Below, piece by piece: positions 7,371 to 15,412 of a stretch of 32,208 nt of DNA. Numbering within the stretch: the stretch's first letter is position 1; every line of letters begins with the position of its first letter. The DNA comes from an uncultured Alphaproteobacteria bacterium (GTDB lineage: Bacteria > Pseudomonadota > Alphaproteobacteria > HIMB59 > GCA-002718135). The notes under the pieces were generated by a model. That model saw nothing but the letters and a program-made list of their open reading frames with translations. It was not told where the DNA came from and did no database searches. Where the stretch lies: assembly GCA_902595855.1 (NCBI GenBank), contig CACJRY010000003.1, forward strand, positions 121,098-153,305. The letters are read 5' to 3'. The translations under genes were made by a program, and so were the position numbers.

Positions 7371-8657
7371 ATGTTTAAAAAAACTCTTTATTTTTTAGGT
7401 ATTTTATCATTTTTTTTACTTTCAAGTTCTTATGCTCGAGCTGGCGTAGATGCTGAAGTCGCTTACATACTAAATACATTTTCTTTTTTAGTATGCGGAT
7501 TTCTTGTAATGTGGATGGCAGCAGGTTTTTTATTCTTAGAATCAGGGTTAGTAACAACAAGAAGTGTTTCGACAATTGCTGCAAAAAACATTGGTAAATT
7601 TGCTATTGTTTCAATTGTATTTTACTTATTTGGCTATAACATGGGTTATGGTGTCCCGGAAGGTGGATTTATTGGTTCATTTTCAATTTGGACTGATAAT
7701 ACTTCTCTTGATACTGGTTATTCAGATGCTTCTGACTGGTTTTTTCAAGCTTTATTTGTTTGTGCAACAGTTTCCATAGTTTCGGGGGCAGTAGCAGAAA
7801 GAATTAAAATTTGGCCATTTTTTGCATTTGCCGCTATGCTTGGAGGTTTTATTTATCCAATCCAAATGGGATGGGAGTGGGGCGGCGGTTGGCTCGACGC
7901 ACTTGGTTTCTCAGACTTTGCTGGATCAACTTTAGTTCATGCTTGTGGTGGATCAGCTGCATTAGCGGGTGTAATATTATTAGGCCCAAGGTTAGGAAGG
8001 TTTACAGACACAGGTGAGCCTGCAAATATGGCTCCTTTTGCTCCATCTTCAATTCCTTTAGTCACGCTTGGAACATTTATTCTATGGATGGGCTGGTATG
8101 GATTTAATGGTGGATCTCAATTAGCGCTTGGCTCTTATGAAGATGCAACTGCTATGTCTAAAATTTTTATGAATACGCAACTTGCAGCATGTGGTGGCTG
8201 TATGGCAGGAGCTATAATTACGAGGTTAATAGGTGGAAAAACTGATATTGTTATGATGCTTAATGGTGCACTAGCAGGCTTAGTTTCTATAACCGCTGAG
8301 CCTTTGATGCCTTCACCATTATTATCTATTGGTATTGGAGCAATAGGTGGCATTATTATGTATTATGGCACACAATTATTAAACTCCCTTAAATTAGACG
8401 ACGTTGTTGGGGCGATACCCGTACATATGTTTGCAGGAATATGGGGAACTTTAGTTGTTCCCTTTACAAATCCTGATGCTTCATATGGCATTCAATTACT
8501 TGGAGTAATTTCAGTATGTCTATTTGTTTTTATTGCATCATATATTGTGATTTACCTATTGAAAATATCAATGGGTCTAAGAATAAGTGAGGAAGCAGAA
8601 AAACTTGGAACTGATAAAGCTGAAGTTGGTGTTGTGGCATATTCAATTAGGGATTAG
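7371..8657 (+). CDS. amtB: Ammonium transporter (Amt family)
   Basis: This is an integral membrane channel for ammonium/ammonia uptake. ATG at 7371 is chosen over a GTG 30 nt upstream because GGAGG (7362-7366) sits at ideal spacing and the protein then begins with a signal peptide (MFKKTLYFLGILSFFLLSSSYARA). The pore twin histidines are His190 (STLVHACGGSAALAG) and His352 (GAIPVHMFAGIWGTL). Length is 428 residues with about 11 helices, typical of the family. The leader holds two glutamine riboswitches, so expression should respond to cellular glutamine. No glnK lies next to it, unlike many amtB loci. Confidence 0.95.
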   Translation: MFKKTLYFLGILSFFLLSSSYARAGVDAEVAYILNTFSFLVCGFLVMWMAAGFLFLESGLVTTRSVSTIAAKNIGKFAIVSIVFYLFGYNMGYGVPEGGFIGSFSIWTDNTSLDTGYSDASDWFFQALFVCATVSIVSGAVAERIKIWPFFAFAAMLGGFIYPIQMGWEWGGGWLDALGFSDFAGSTLVHACGGSAALAGVILLGPRLGRFTDTGEPANMAPFAPSSIPLVTLGTFILWMGWYGFNGGSQLALGSYEDATAMSKIFMNTQLAACGGCMAGAIITRLIGGKTDIVMMLNGALAGLVSITAEPLMPSPLLSIGIGAIGGIIMYYGTQLLNSLKLDDVVGAIPVHMFAGIWGTLVVPFTNPDASYGIQLLGVISVCLFVFIASYIVIYLLKISMGLRISEEAEKLGTDKAEVGVVAYSIRD

Positions 8658-8703
8658 ATTTCACTGTTTTTTCTTGAATTTGCACATAAAAAACTAAATT
8701 TAT

Positions 8704-8729
8704 AAGTAGAGGATTTAACTCCTCTACTT
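8704..8729 (+). promoter_or_regulatory. Perfect 10-bp hairpin between amtB and the winged-helix gene
   Basis: AAGTAGAGGA (8704-8713) is a perfect inverted repeat of TCCTCTACTT (8720-8729) around a six-base loop. It is not followed by a T run, so it is probably not an intrinsic terminator. It begins 47 nt after the amtB stop and ends 16 nt before the next start codon. It may protect the 3' end of amtB mRNA, act as an operator, or mask the downstream ribosome site. Confidence 0.45.
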
Positions 8730-8745
8730 CTAACTGGGAATAAAT

Positions 8746-9105
8746 ATGAATGCAGAAGAAATTATAAAGCTTAAAAAAAATGCTCTTTACACTAGTTTAG
8801 AAAGTAAAAATCTTTTTAGTAAATTTTTTAATAAGTCTATGTTGCATAATGCAGTTATTATGGAAGTTTTTTTCAAAAATAATTTTGATGGAATATCTTA
8901 TGAGAAATTATGTAATAATATACCCAAAGTACTAGGATCAAGATCTAGTATTCAAAATTTACTAAATGAAGGTTTAGATAAAAAAATTCTAAAGAAGATT
9001 GAGAGTCAAAAAGATAAAAGAATAAAAAATTATTATTTATCAGATGAGTCTTCAAATTTATTAATAGAATGGGTAAAAAAACAAAAAAATATCTTTAATC
9101 ATTAA
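8746..9105 (+). CDS. Winged-helix (MarR-like) putative transcriptional regulator
   Basis: This 119-residue basic protein looks like a winged-helix DNA-binding domain. A helical N-terminus is followed by FDGISYEKLCNNIPKVLG, a probable recognition helix SRSSIQNLLNEGLDKKILKK, and a wing-like DKRIKNYYLSDESSN segment. The order matches MarR or similar families, but I cannot assign it to a named family. It follows amtB by 88 nt across a hairpin and precedes a small basic protein. Its target and signal are unknown; a nitrogen-related role would rest on position only. Confidence 0.6.
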   Translation: MNAEEIIKLKKNALYTSLESKNLFSKFFNKSMLHNAVIMEVFFKNNFDGISYEKLCNNIPKVLGSRSSIQNLLNEGLDKKILKKIESQKDKRIKNYYLSDESSNLLIEWVKKQKNIFNH

Positions 9106-9131
9106 ATAGTTTAAAATACATAAGGAGAATT

Positions 9132-9323
9132 ATGAAAACAATATTCAGTGTTTCTAATAAAAAATACATTTTGAAATATGAAAGAAAAATGCCCGAAAAA
9201 GAAGTTTTGAAAATGAAGTCATTCGTGACAAATAAGGGTGAAAAATTGATCAAAACGGAAAAATTTAAAATTAAAAAAATTTCTGAAAAAGAAAAAGAGC
9301 GAATTTTTGAAATTAATCTTTAA
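9132..9323 (+). CDS. Small basic hypothetical protein
   Basis: This is a 63-residue lysine-rich protein with no recognised domain, signal peptide or membrane helix. A good ribosome site (AAGGAGAA) stands about 5 nt before the ATG, which supports translation. It lies 26 nt after the winged-helix gene and probably shares its transcript. Its stop is immediately next to the convergent yqgE stop. The pattern of short beta-like stretches separated by charged segments suggests a small folded domain, but the function is unknown. Confidence 0.5.
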   Translation: MKTIFSVSNKKYILKYERKMPEKEVLKMKSFVTNKGEKLIKTEKFKIKKISEKEKERIFEINL

Positions 9324-9875
9324 TTAAGCTCTTCCTGAAAATTGTGATAACTTATTTGGATCTATTCCTAATAATTTATATGCTTTTTTCCACTTATTTG
9401 CCACTTCATTATCAAATAAAAAAGTAGAGTCAGCAGCAAGAGTCATCCAGCTGTTTGCTAATAATTCTTTTTCAATTTGTCCAGGACCCCAGCCTGCATA
9501 ACCAAGTGCTAATATACTGTTTAATGGACCTTTTCCTTTTGAAAGATCTTCAAAAAATTCTGAAGTGCTTGTTAACGCCACACCTTTTTCAATTGATAGT
9601 GTTTCTTTTTGTATTACCTCATCTGAGTGCAAAACAAAGCCTCTACCTGTTTCAACTGGACCACCATACCGTATATACAATTTTTTATTATCAAGTGGTT
9701 TATCAATACCAAGTTGTTCTAATAGATCAGGGTATAAATCATAATCAATTTTTTTATTAATAATGATACCCATCGTACCTTCTGAAGAGTGGGCGCATAT
9801 ATATATTACAGTTTTATAAAATCTCTCGTCCTTTAGAGATGGCATCGAAACTAATAGCTTTCCTGTTAAATTCAT
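9324..9875 (-). CDS. yqgE: YqgE/AlgH family protein (UPF0301)
   Basis: This 183-residue protein belongs to the widespread YqgE/AlgH family. The family N-terminus (LTGKLLVSMPSLKDERFYKTVIYICAH) and the following EGTMGIIINK segment are clear, as are YVGGPV-like (YIRYGGPVETGRGFVLHS) and ALGYAGWGPGQIEKE-like stretches further on. Its biochemical role is not established; AlgH was named from alginate regulation in Pseudomonas. It is transcribed divergently from the DsbD-like gene and abuts the small basic gene end to end. Confidence 0.93.
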   Translation of the reverse strand: MNLTGKLLVSMPSLKDERFYKTVIYICAHSSEGTMGIIINKKIDYDLYPDLLEQLGIDKPLDNKKLYIRYGGPVETGRGFVLHSDEVIQKETLSIEKGVALTSTSEFFEDLSKGKGPLNSILALGYAGWGPGQIEKELLANSWMTLAADSTFLFDNEVANKWKKAYKLLGIDPNKLSQFSGRA

Positions 9876-9944
9876 AATTATATATATTCTTAATATTTAT
9901 AGTATTTCAATAACCTATTACTATATATTACATTAGTTATTTAT

Positions 9945-11993
9945 ATGAAAAAAGTGGTCAAAATATTAAAAATTTTTATTAGTATTTTTTTGTGTAGTTT
10001 TTATTTTAGCACTGCCTTTGCTTTATCTAGTGAATGGGTAGTTGATGAAGCATCAAAATTAAGAATAATTTCACCATATTCACAAAACGCCTCAAAAAAT
10101 ATTACTATTGGCCTTGAATACCAAATGGAACCTGGTTGGAAAACATACTGGAAATCTCCAGGTGATGGGGGTTTTGCTCAAAATATTTCATGGGAAAATT
10201 CATCAAATATTAGTAATATTAATATCTTGTGGCCTACGCCTATGGAGTTTGAAATTCTGGGACTAAAATCACTTGGTTACGAAAATAATGTAACGTTTCC
10301 ATTAGAAATTGAAATCGTAAATGAACTTCAAGATACTGTTATAGATTTAAATGTAAATTATTTAATCTGTGAGAAGATATGTATTCCTGGTGATGCAAGA
10401 ATTTTTTTAGTTATTCCTGCTGGTGAAAAGATAATTAATGATAATTATTTTAAAGTTGAACAGGCACTCTCATTATTACCAGAAAAGGATTTTAGTAAAT
10501 CGTATCTAAAAAATATAAATGCAAATATTTTTAAAGGCGATACTTTATTAACAATTCAACTTCGAATTGAGTCAGAAAAAAGCTTTTTTAATCCAGAAAT
10601 TTTTTTGCACACACCATTTGGACTTCCTGTTGTTAAAAATACAATTTCTTATTCAGCAAATAATAAATTAATTATTGCAGAATTTGATTTTGATAAGCAT
10701 CTAATATCCAAAGAAAGTTTTCCCTTAGAAGTTGTTCTAAGAGACACAAATCATAACTTCGAGCATTTATTATCTGCACAAATTAAAAACAACGACCATA
10801 ATAAAAAAATTAATACTTTTGTTTTTTATATTTTAATTTCATTATTAGCTGGACTGATTTTGAATGTAATGCCTTGTGTTTTTCCAATTCTTTCAATTAA
10901 ATTAATGTCTGTTTTTACCACAAAACAAGCTACGGCCAGAGTTAGTTTTTTAACTGTTGCATTAGGTATTATTACTTCATTCCTTCTTTTAGGATTGTTG
11001 TTTTTAATATTACAGTATTTTAATTTTGCAATTGCGTGGGGAATGCAATTTCAACAACCTTATTTTTTAATTTTTATTACCCTTATAATTTTCTTATTTA
11101 TGATGAATATGTTTGGTCAAATTGATTTTAATCTACCTCAAAATTTTAGCAACCTTACTTTTTTAAGCTCAAGTAATAATTTATTTTTTAGAGATTTTTT
11201 TAATGGTTTTTTTGCGACTTTAATGGCAACCCCTTGCTCTGCGCCTTTTGTTGGTACAGCTATTACAGCTGCATTCACTCAAAATTATATCATAGGAATG
11301 AGTATTTTTTTATTTATGGGCATAGGTATGGCGTCCCCATACTTATTAGTAGCCTTATTTCCTAAAATTGTAAACTTTTTACCAAAACCTGGCAGATGGA
11401 TGATTTATGTAAAATATTTTTTAGGACTTTTGCTTTTTGCTACAGTTGTATGGCTATCAAATGTATTATTAAGTTTTTTCAATTTCTATTTTTTAACTTT
11501 ATCTATTTTTTTACTGCTGGTTATAACTTATAGAAGAAAAATTCCTGTATTTAAAAATATTATTACATCAGCTCTTCTAATATTTATTTTTTTTGCATCC
11601 TCATTACAACTATTTCAAAATCAATCATTAAGTGTAAATGATAAAGATTGGCTAAATTTTTTTACAGTCGATATAGATCAACTTGTAGATCAGGATAAAA
11701 TTATTTTTTTAGATATTACTGCTGATTGGTGTGCAACTTGTCAATTTAACAAAATAAATGTTCTTAATACAGACCAAATAGTTAGAGAGTTTAAAGAAAA
11801 CAACATAACTTTGATTCGAGCAGATTGGACTAAACCAAATGATAAGATTAATACTTTCTTAGAGAAATATGATCGTTTTGGCATTCCCTTTAATGCTTTT
11901 TTTTCTAAAAAATTTCCTAACGGAATTTTACTATCAGAGTTGCTTTCTAAAAAAGAGATAGTAAACACAATTAATAAATTAAAATATGACTAA
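9945..11993 (+). CDS. DsbD/ScsB-like thiol:disulfide interchange membrane protein
   Basis: This 682-residue protein has three parts. A signal sequence and periplasmic DsbD-alpha-like domain includes GLEYQMEPGWKTYWKSPGDGG. A CcdA/DsbD-type membrane domain carries the paired cysteine segments NVMPCVFPILSIKLMSVF and ATPCSAPFVGTAITAAF. A C-terminal thioredoxin-like domain has W595-CATC (Cys596 and Cys599). It would carry electrons from cytoplasmic thioredoxin across the membrane to periplasmic thiol proteins. The N-terminal wording resembles the ScsB branch more than classic DsbD. It overlaps the peroxiredoxin gene by 8 nt, suggesting joint regulation in thiol redox balance. Confidence 0.88.
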   Translation: MKKVVKILKIFISIFLCSFYFSTAFALSSEWVVDEASKLRIISPYSQNASKNITIGLEYQMEPGWKTYWKSPGDGGFAQNISWENSSNISNINILWPTPMEFEILGLKSLGYENNVTFPLEIEIVNELQDTVIDLNVNYLICEKICIPGDARIFLVIPAGEKIINDNYFKVEQALSLLPEKDFSKSYLKNINANIFKGDTLLTIQLRIESEKSFFNPEIFLHTPFGLPVVKNTISYSANNKLIIAEFDFDKHLISKESFPLEVVLRDTNHNFEHLLSAQIKNNDHNKKINTFVFYILISLLAGLILNVMPCVFPILSIKLMSVFTTKQATARVSFLTVALGIITSFLLLGLLFLILQYFNFAIAWGMQFQQPYFLIFITLIIFLFMMNMFGQIDFNLPQNFSNLTFLSSSNNLFFRDFFNGFFATLMATPCSAPFVGTAITAAFTQNYIIGMSIFLFMGIGMASPYLLVALFPKIVNFLPKPGRWMIYVKYFLGLLLFATVVWLSNVLLSFFNFYFLTLSIFLLLVITYRRKIPVFKNIITSALLIFIFFASSLQLFQNQSLSVNDKDWLNFFTVDIDQLVDQDKIIFLDITADWCATCQFNKINVLNTDQIVREFKENNITLIRADWTKPNDKINTFLEKYDRFGIPFNAFFSKKFPNGILLSELLSKKEIVNTINKLKYD

Positions 11994-12456
11994 AATTATT
12001 CCATCTATAGAAGTGCCAGTTATTCAAAAAGGTATTACTTCAAAAGTTAATCTTTATAATGAATTAAAAAATAAAAACGTTGTTATATTTGGAGTACCTG
12101 GTGCTTTTACACCAACCTGTTCTGAAAAGCATATGCCAAGTTATATTAAGTTACATCAACAAATCATCAACAATGGAATTGATGACGTATATTGTTTGTC
12201 AGTGAATGATAGTTTTGTAATGAACGCTTGGCTATTAAGTTACACAGATGGTGACAAATTAATTGGAATTGCAGATGGAAATGGTGAAGTCACTAAAGAC
12301 TTAAATTTACTATCAGACAAAACAAAAAGTCATATGGGGATAAGAGCAACTAGATTTGTTATGATTGTAAATAATAATGAAGTGCAAAAAATATTTATTG
12401 AAGATCCAGGTGAATATAGAGTTTCTTCTGCAGAAAATTTATTAAATAATTTATAA
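11986..12456 (+). CDS. Peroxiredoxin (Prx5/AhpC-TSA type)
   Basis: This 156-residue peroxidase reduces hydrogen peroxide and organic peroxides through Cys45 in the motif VPGAFTPTCSEKHMPSY, which is the Prx5-subfamily active site. The later segment MGIRATRFVMIVNNNEV with a downstream glycine turn is also typical. No fused glutaredoxin domain is present. The gene overlaps the end of the DsbD-like gene by 8 nt in another frame, so the two thiol proteins are probably co-translated. Its stop is 2 nt from the convergent end of the sugar ABC permease gene. Confidence 0.92.
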   Translation: MTKIIPSIEVPVIQKGITSKVNLYNELKNKNVVIFGVPGAFTPTCSEKHMPSYIKLHQQIINNGIDDVYCLSVNDSFVMNAWLLSYTDGDKLIGIADGNGEVTKDLNLLSDKTKSHMGIRATRFVMIVNNNEVQKIFIEDPGEYRVSSAENLLNNL

Positions 12457-12458
12457 AA

Positions 12459-13436
12459 TTAAGTTTTTTTTCTCTGGATAATTGCGTAAATTGAAACAGC
12501 AACAGTAATCATTAGACCATTTATGAACTTAACGTAAAAACCTGATAAGCCAAGTGCAACAATGCCTGACTCTAAAGAACCAATGATTAAGACACCTATA
12601 AATGTTCCAAAAATTGTACCTCTTCCACCAAAGACAGAAGTACCACCTACAAAAACAGCAGCTAAAGTTGTAAGCATTAATCCTTCACCTTGTGTGGGCC
12701 AAAAATATAACATTTCATACATAGTAAATATTCCAGCTAAAGCTGAAAAAAATCCAAGCTGAACAAAAGCAATTATTTTTACATTATCAACATTTATTCC
12801 CATCATCTGAGAGCTTGCTTTGTTGTCACCAACAAAGTGAATATGATTACCAAATTTATGATAACGATAGACCCACTGCATTAAGGCAGTCAGTACAATA
12901 AACCAAATAAATTGAGCAGGTATTTTGCCAAATAATTTTTCTACAAACAAAGTGTGATGCCAAGTACCATCAGCAACATCAACAATTGCAATTCCACTAC
13001 CTTGAGAAATAACATTTACTAGACCTCTCCAAAAAAACAATGTTCCTATGGTGGCAACAATTGATGGTATGCCTATCTTTGTAACCAACAAACCATTTAT
13101 TAAACCTGCAAACATGCCTAAAGATGTTGATAAAATAAAAGAAATAAAGAAATTCCCATCAGTAGCTGTTAAAAGCATTCCAAAAGTAAGTGATGTTATC
13201 CCGACTATAGAGGGAAATGATAAGTCTATTTCACCAAGAGTGACAACAAATGTAGCAGATATTGCTATGATGCCAAAAAAAGGCATCGACTGCATAAATG
13301 CACGATAGATTGGAAATCGTGTGAATACATGAGGAGCTCCTAAAAAATAAATTAAAAAAAGAGCTATCGCTATAATAGTTATACTTATTTCTAATTTATG
13401 CGTTCTAACAAAATAACTATTTAGTATATTATTCAT
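12459..13436 (-). CDS. Sugar ABC transporter permease, system 1 (RbsC/FrcC-like)
   Basis: This 325-residue membrane protein is a CUT2-family (ribose/fructose type) permease with about 8-10 helices. The family motifs GEIDLSFPSIVG (near residues 70-80) and AAVFVGGTSVFGGRGTIFG (C-terminal coupling region) are clear. It is the third gene of a binding protein-ATPase-permease operon and starts immediately after the ATPase stop with no gap. Only one permease gene is present, so it presumably forms a homodimer. The order and the single-domain ATPase recall the Sinorhizobium FrcBCA fructose system, but the substrate is not known. Confidence 0.92.
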   Translation of the reverse strand: MNNILNSYFVRTHKLEISITIIAIALFLIYFLGAPHVFTRFPIYRAFMQSMPFFGIIAISATFVVTLGEIDLSFPSIVGITSLTFGMLLTATDGNFFISFILSTSLGMFAGLINGLLVTKIGIPSIVATIGTLFFWRGLVNVISQGSGIAIVDVADGTWHHTLFVEKLFGKIPAQFIWFIVLTALMQWVYRYHKFGNHIHFVGDNKASSQMMGINVDNVKIIAFVQLGFFSALAGIFTMYEMLYFWPTQGEGLMLTTLAAVFVGGTSVFGGRGTIFGTFIGVLIIGSLESGIVALGLSGFYVKFINGLMITVAVSIYAIIQRKKT

Positions 13437-14204
13437 TTATGCCTCAACCTTGATTTTGCCAGACTCATGAAGCTGAATCATTTTTTGAACTAGTTCCTCA
13501 CGGGTTATTTCATTCTTTTTAAACTCACCAACTACTTCACCTCGGTCTAAAATTATAAATCTATCAGCTGCTCCGTATACATGAATAATATTGTGATCAA
13601 TAAAAATAGCAGACTTATTTTCTTGTTTTAAGCCCTTAACGAAATTTAGAACCTTCTCTGTTTCTTGTATTGATAATCCCATAGTAGGTTCATCTAATAC
13701 GATAAGGTCTGAATTAAAATATAGCGATCTCCCAAACGCAACTCCTTGTTTTTCTCCACCAGACAATCCCATCACTGTCGAGTCTACTGTAATAGCTTTA
13801 GATGTAAAACCTATATAGTCTCTAAGTATTTTTTCTGCTTCTTTTCTTTGTTTTTTTATATCTAAAAATCCGAATGCATTTGTGATTTCTCTACCTGCAA
13901 AAATATTTCTCCATAACTCTTGTTGATCACAAAGAGCTCTTTCTTGGTAAACAGCTTCAATTCCCATCTTTCTCGACTCAGCCACTGACTTAATATCAAC
14001 TTCGTTTTCATTGAAATATACTTTACCAGACGTAGGTCGATGGACACCTGTTATAACTTTAATGAGAGTAGATTTACCTGCGCCATTATCTCCAATAAGT
14101 GCAACTACCTCACCTTTATTTATTTTAATATTTATATCTTTTAACACTTTGACTGCGCCAAAGTTTTTATAAATATTTTCTAATCTTAAAAGTTCTATTG
14201 TCAT
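13437..14204 (-). CDS. Sugar ABC transporter ATP-binding protein, system 1 (FrcA-like, single domain)
   Basis: This is a 255-residue single-domain ABC ATPase. Walker A is GDNGAGKST (residues 38-46), the signature is LSGGEKQ (147-153) and Walker B is LIVLDEP (167-173). The ATG at 14204 is chosen over an upstream TTG because the TTG would lie inside the intercistronic hairpin. CUT2 systems more often have a two-domain ATPase, so the single-domain form is the FrcA-like variant. It energises uptake with the permease that follows directly and the binding protein that precedes it. Confidence 0.92.
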   Translation of the reverse strand: MTIELLRLENIYKNFGAVKVLKDINIKINKGEVVALIGDNGAGKSTLIKVITGVHRPTSGKVYFNENEVDIKSVAESRKMGIEAVYQERALCDQQELWRNIFAGREITNAFGFLDIKKQRKEAEKILRDYIGFTSKAITVDSTVMGLSGGEKQGVAFGRSLYFNSDLIVLDEPTMGLSIQETEKVLNFVKGLKQENKSAIFIDHNIIHVYGAADRFIILDRGEVVGEFKKNEITREELVQKMIQLHESGKIKVEA

Positions 14205-14212
14205 ATAAGAAT

Positions 14213-14238
14213 ACAAACCTGCTTTTTAGCAGGTTTGT
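14213..14238 (-). terminator. Intercistronic hairpin after binding-protein gene 1 (attenuator-like)
   Basis: ACAAACCTGC (14213-14222) pairs perfectly with GCAGGTTTGT (14229-14238) around a six-base loop, 11 nt downstream of the binding-protein stop on the minus strand. The transcript continues AUUCUUAU, which is only moderately U-rich, so partial termination or 3'-end protection is likely. Such a hairpin would yield more binding protein than ATPase and permease. Confidence 0.55.
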
Positions 14239-14249
14239 AAATATATCTA

Positions 14250-15230
14250 TTATCGAATTTGTACAGCTGCCAATGGCGCAATTGCGTCTACGTTATCAGC
14301 AGTAACAAATGCAGCACCTGTGTCCATAGCTAATCCAGCCATCCCATATTTAGTGCTAAGGAATAGTTGGACGATTGGAATATATCCTTGAATAAAGGGT
14401 TGCTGATCAATTACTACATCAATGTAACCAGAATTTATTCCATCAACAATTGGAGCTGAAAGGTCAAAACCAGCACCACAAACCTCTTCAGTACCATGAC
14501 CTGCAGCCTTCATATATGTTGGTAAACTTGCAGTTAAACCACCATGATCAGTGATTGCCATCTTAATATCTGGATTTGCACTGTAAGTAGCTACATACAT
14601 TGGCGTTCCTTGAGAAGCATCAGAGTTTACGTTATCAGGAATTTCTTGATACACAACCTCAACTCCCATGTCTTCTACGCCAGCTATAGCTCCTTTAGTT
14701 CTTTCGCCTCTATTAGGCATACTTGCAAGGCCCCAAATAAAAGCTTTATCACCAGCTTGTAAACCGCATACTTCTACAGCTTTTTTACCAAGGTTATATC
14801 CTGCATCAAATAAGTCTGCTCCAGCATATCCAAAACCCTCGGTTTTGTATTCAGCTTCTAAATCAGGTAGAGGAGTGTTCATAGTTGTAATTACTATTCC
14901 CATTTCTCTAGCTTCTTTTATGATTGGTCGCATTGCTGCATCACCTGGAAAACCATAAATTGCAATTCCGTCCGGTTGAAGCGCAACTGCTTCTTTAAAT
15001 TGCTTAATCATGATTTCTGAGTTCCATTGTGACCAGTAGTAATCAACATCACAACCAGTATGTTCAGCAGCTGCTACTGCACCATTATATACTATAGTTC
15101 CAAATGGTCCGCCTTCAGGCCCACCTGGAAAAAAGATAAATTTTTTATCGCAACTATAATCATTCTTAGCAATTGCTGAAGTTGATGCAAAAGCAAAAAA
15201 CAGAGCTACGAAAGCAAAGATTTTTTTCAT
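14250..15230 (-). CDS. Sugar ABC transporter substrate-binding protein, system 1
   Basis: This is a 326-residue periplasmic binding protein of the type I sugar-binding fold (Peripla_BP_4 type). A signal peptide (MKKIFAFVALFFAFASTSAIA) precedes the mature start near residue 22. A strong ribosome site, GGAGG, precedes the ATG. The pattern of a first beta strand, AAAEHTGCDVDYYWSQWN, then EAVALQPDGIAIYGFPGD is typical of simple-sugar binders. It is the first gene of the system 1 operon and is divergent from desaturase-like gene A across 182 nt, so both may share an operator. The ligand cannot be read from sequence. Confidence 0.9.
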   Translation of the reverse strand: MKKIFAFVALFFAFASTSAIAKNDYSCDKKFIFFPGGPEGGPFGTIVYNGAVAAAEHTGCDVDYYWSQWNSEIMIKQFKEAVALQPDGIAIYGFPGDAAMRPIIKEAREMGIVITTMNTPLPDLEAEYKTEGFGYAGADLFDAGYNLGKKAVEVCGLQAGDKAFIWGLASMPNRGERTKGAIAGVEDMGVEVVYQEIPDNVNSDASQGTPMYVATYSANPDIKMAITDHGGLTASLPTYMKAAGHGTEEVCGAGFDLSAPIVDGINSGYIDVVIDQQPFIQGYIPIVQLFLSTKYGMAGLAMDTGAAFVTADNVDAIAPLAAVQIR

Positions 15231-15412
15231 TTTTCCTCCAATATATTTTATATATAATAATTAATTTTATATGTGAAAATTAACAATTTACAAACAATAA
15301 TGTTATTATTTAAAATATATAAAATATAATAACTATTAAAATCTAATAATACTTTGAATAAGTCGAAATATTTTTGATTTAAAATTAATAAAAAAAATGT
15401 TAACTTTGAAAT
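15231..15412. promoter_or_regulatory. Divergent intergenic region, ABC system 1 / desaturase-like A
   Basis: This 182-nt AT-rich spacer separates two divergent genes. It must hold both promoters and is the natural place for an operator. Loose inverted repeats such as TTATTAT and ATAATAA are visible, but in DNA this AT-rich they could be chance. I cannot assign a specific site. Confidence 0.4.

Noticed and set aside
14205-14216. Upstream TTG start for the system 1 ATPase
   Set aside because: It falls within the stem of the intercistronic hairpin and adds residues not typical of the family; the ATG at 14204 fits better.
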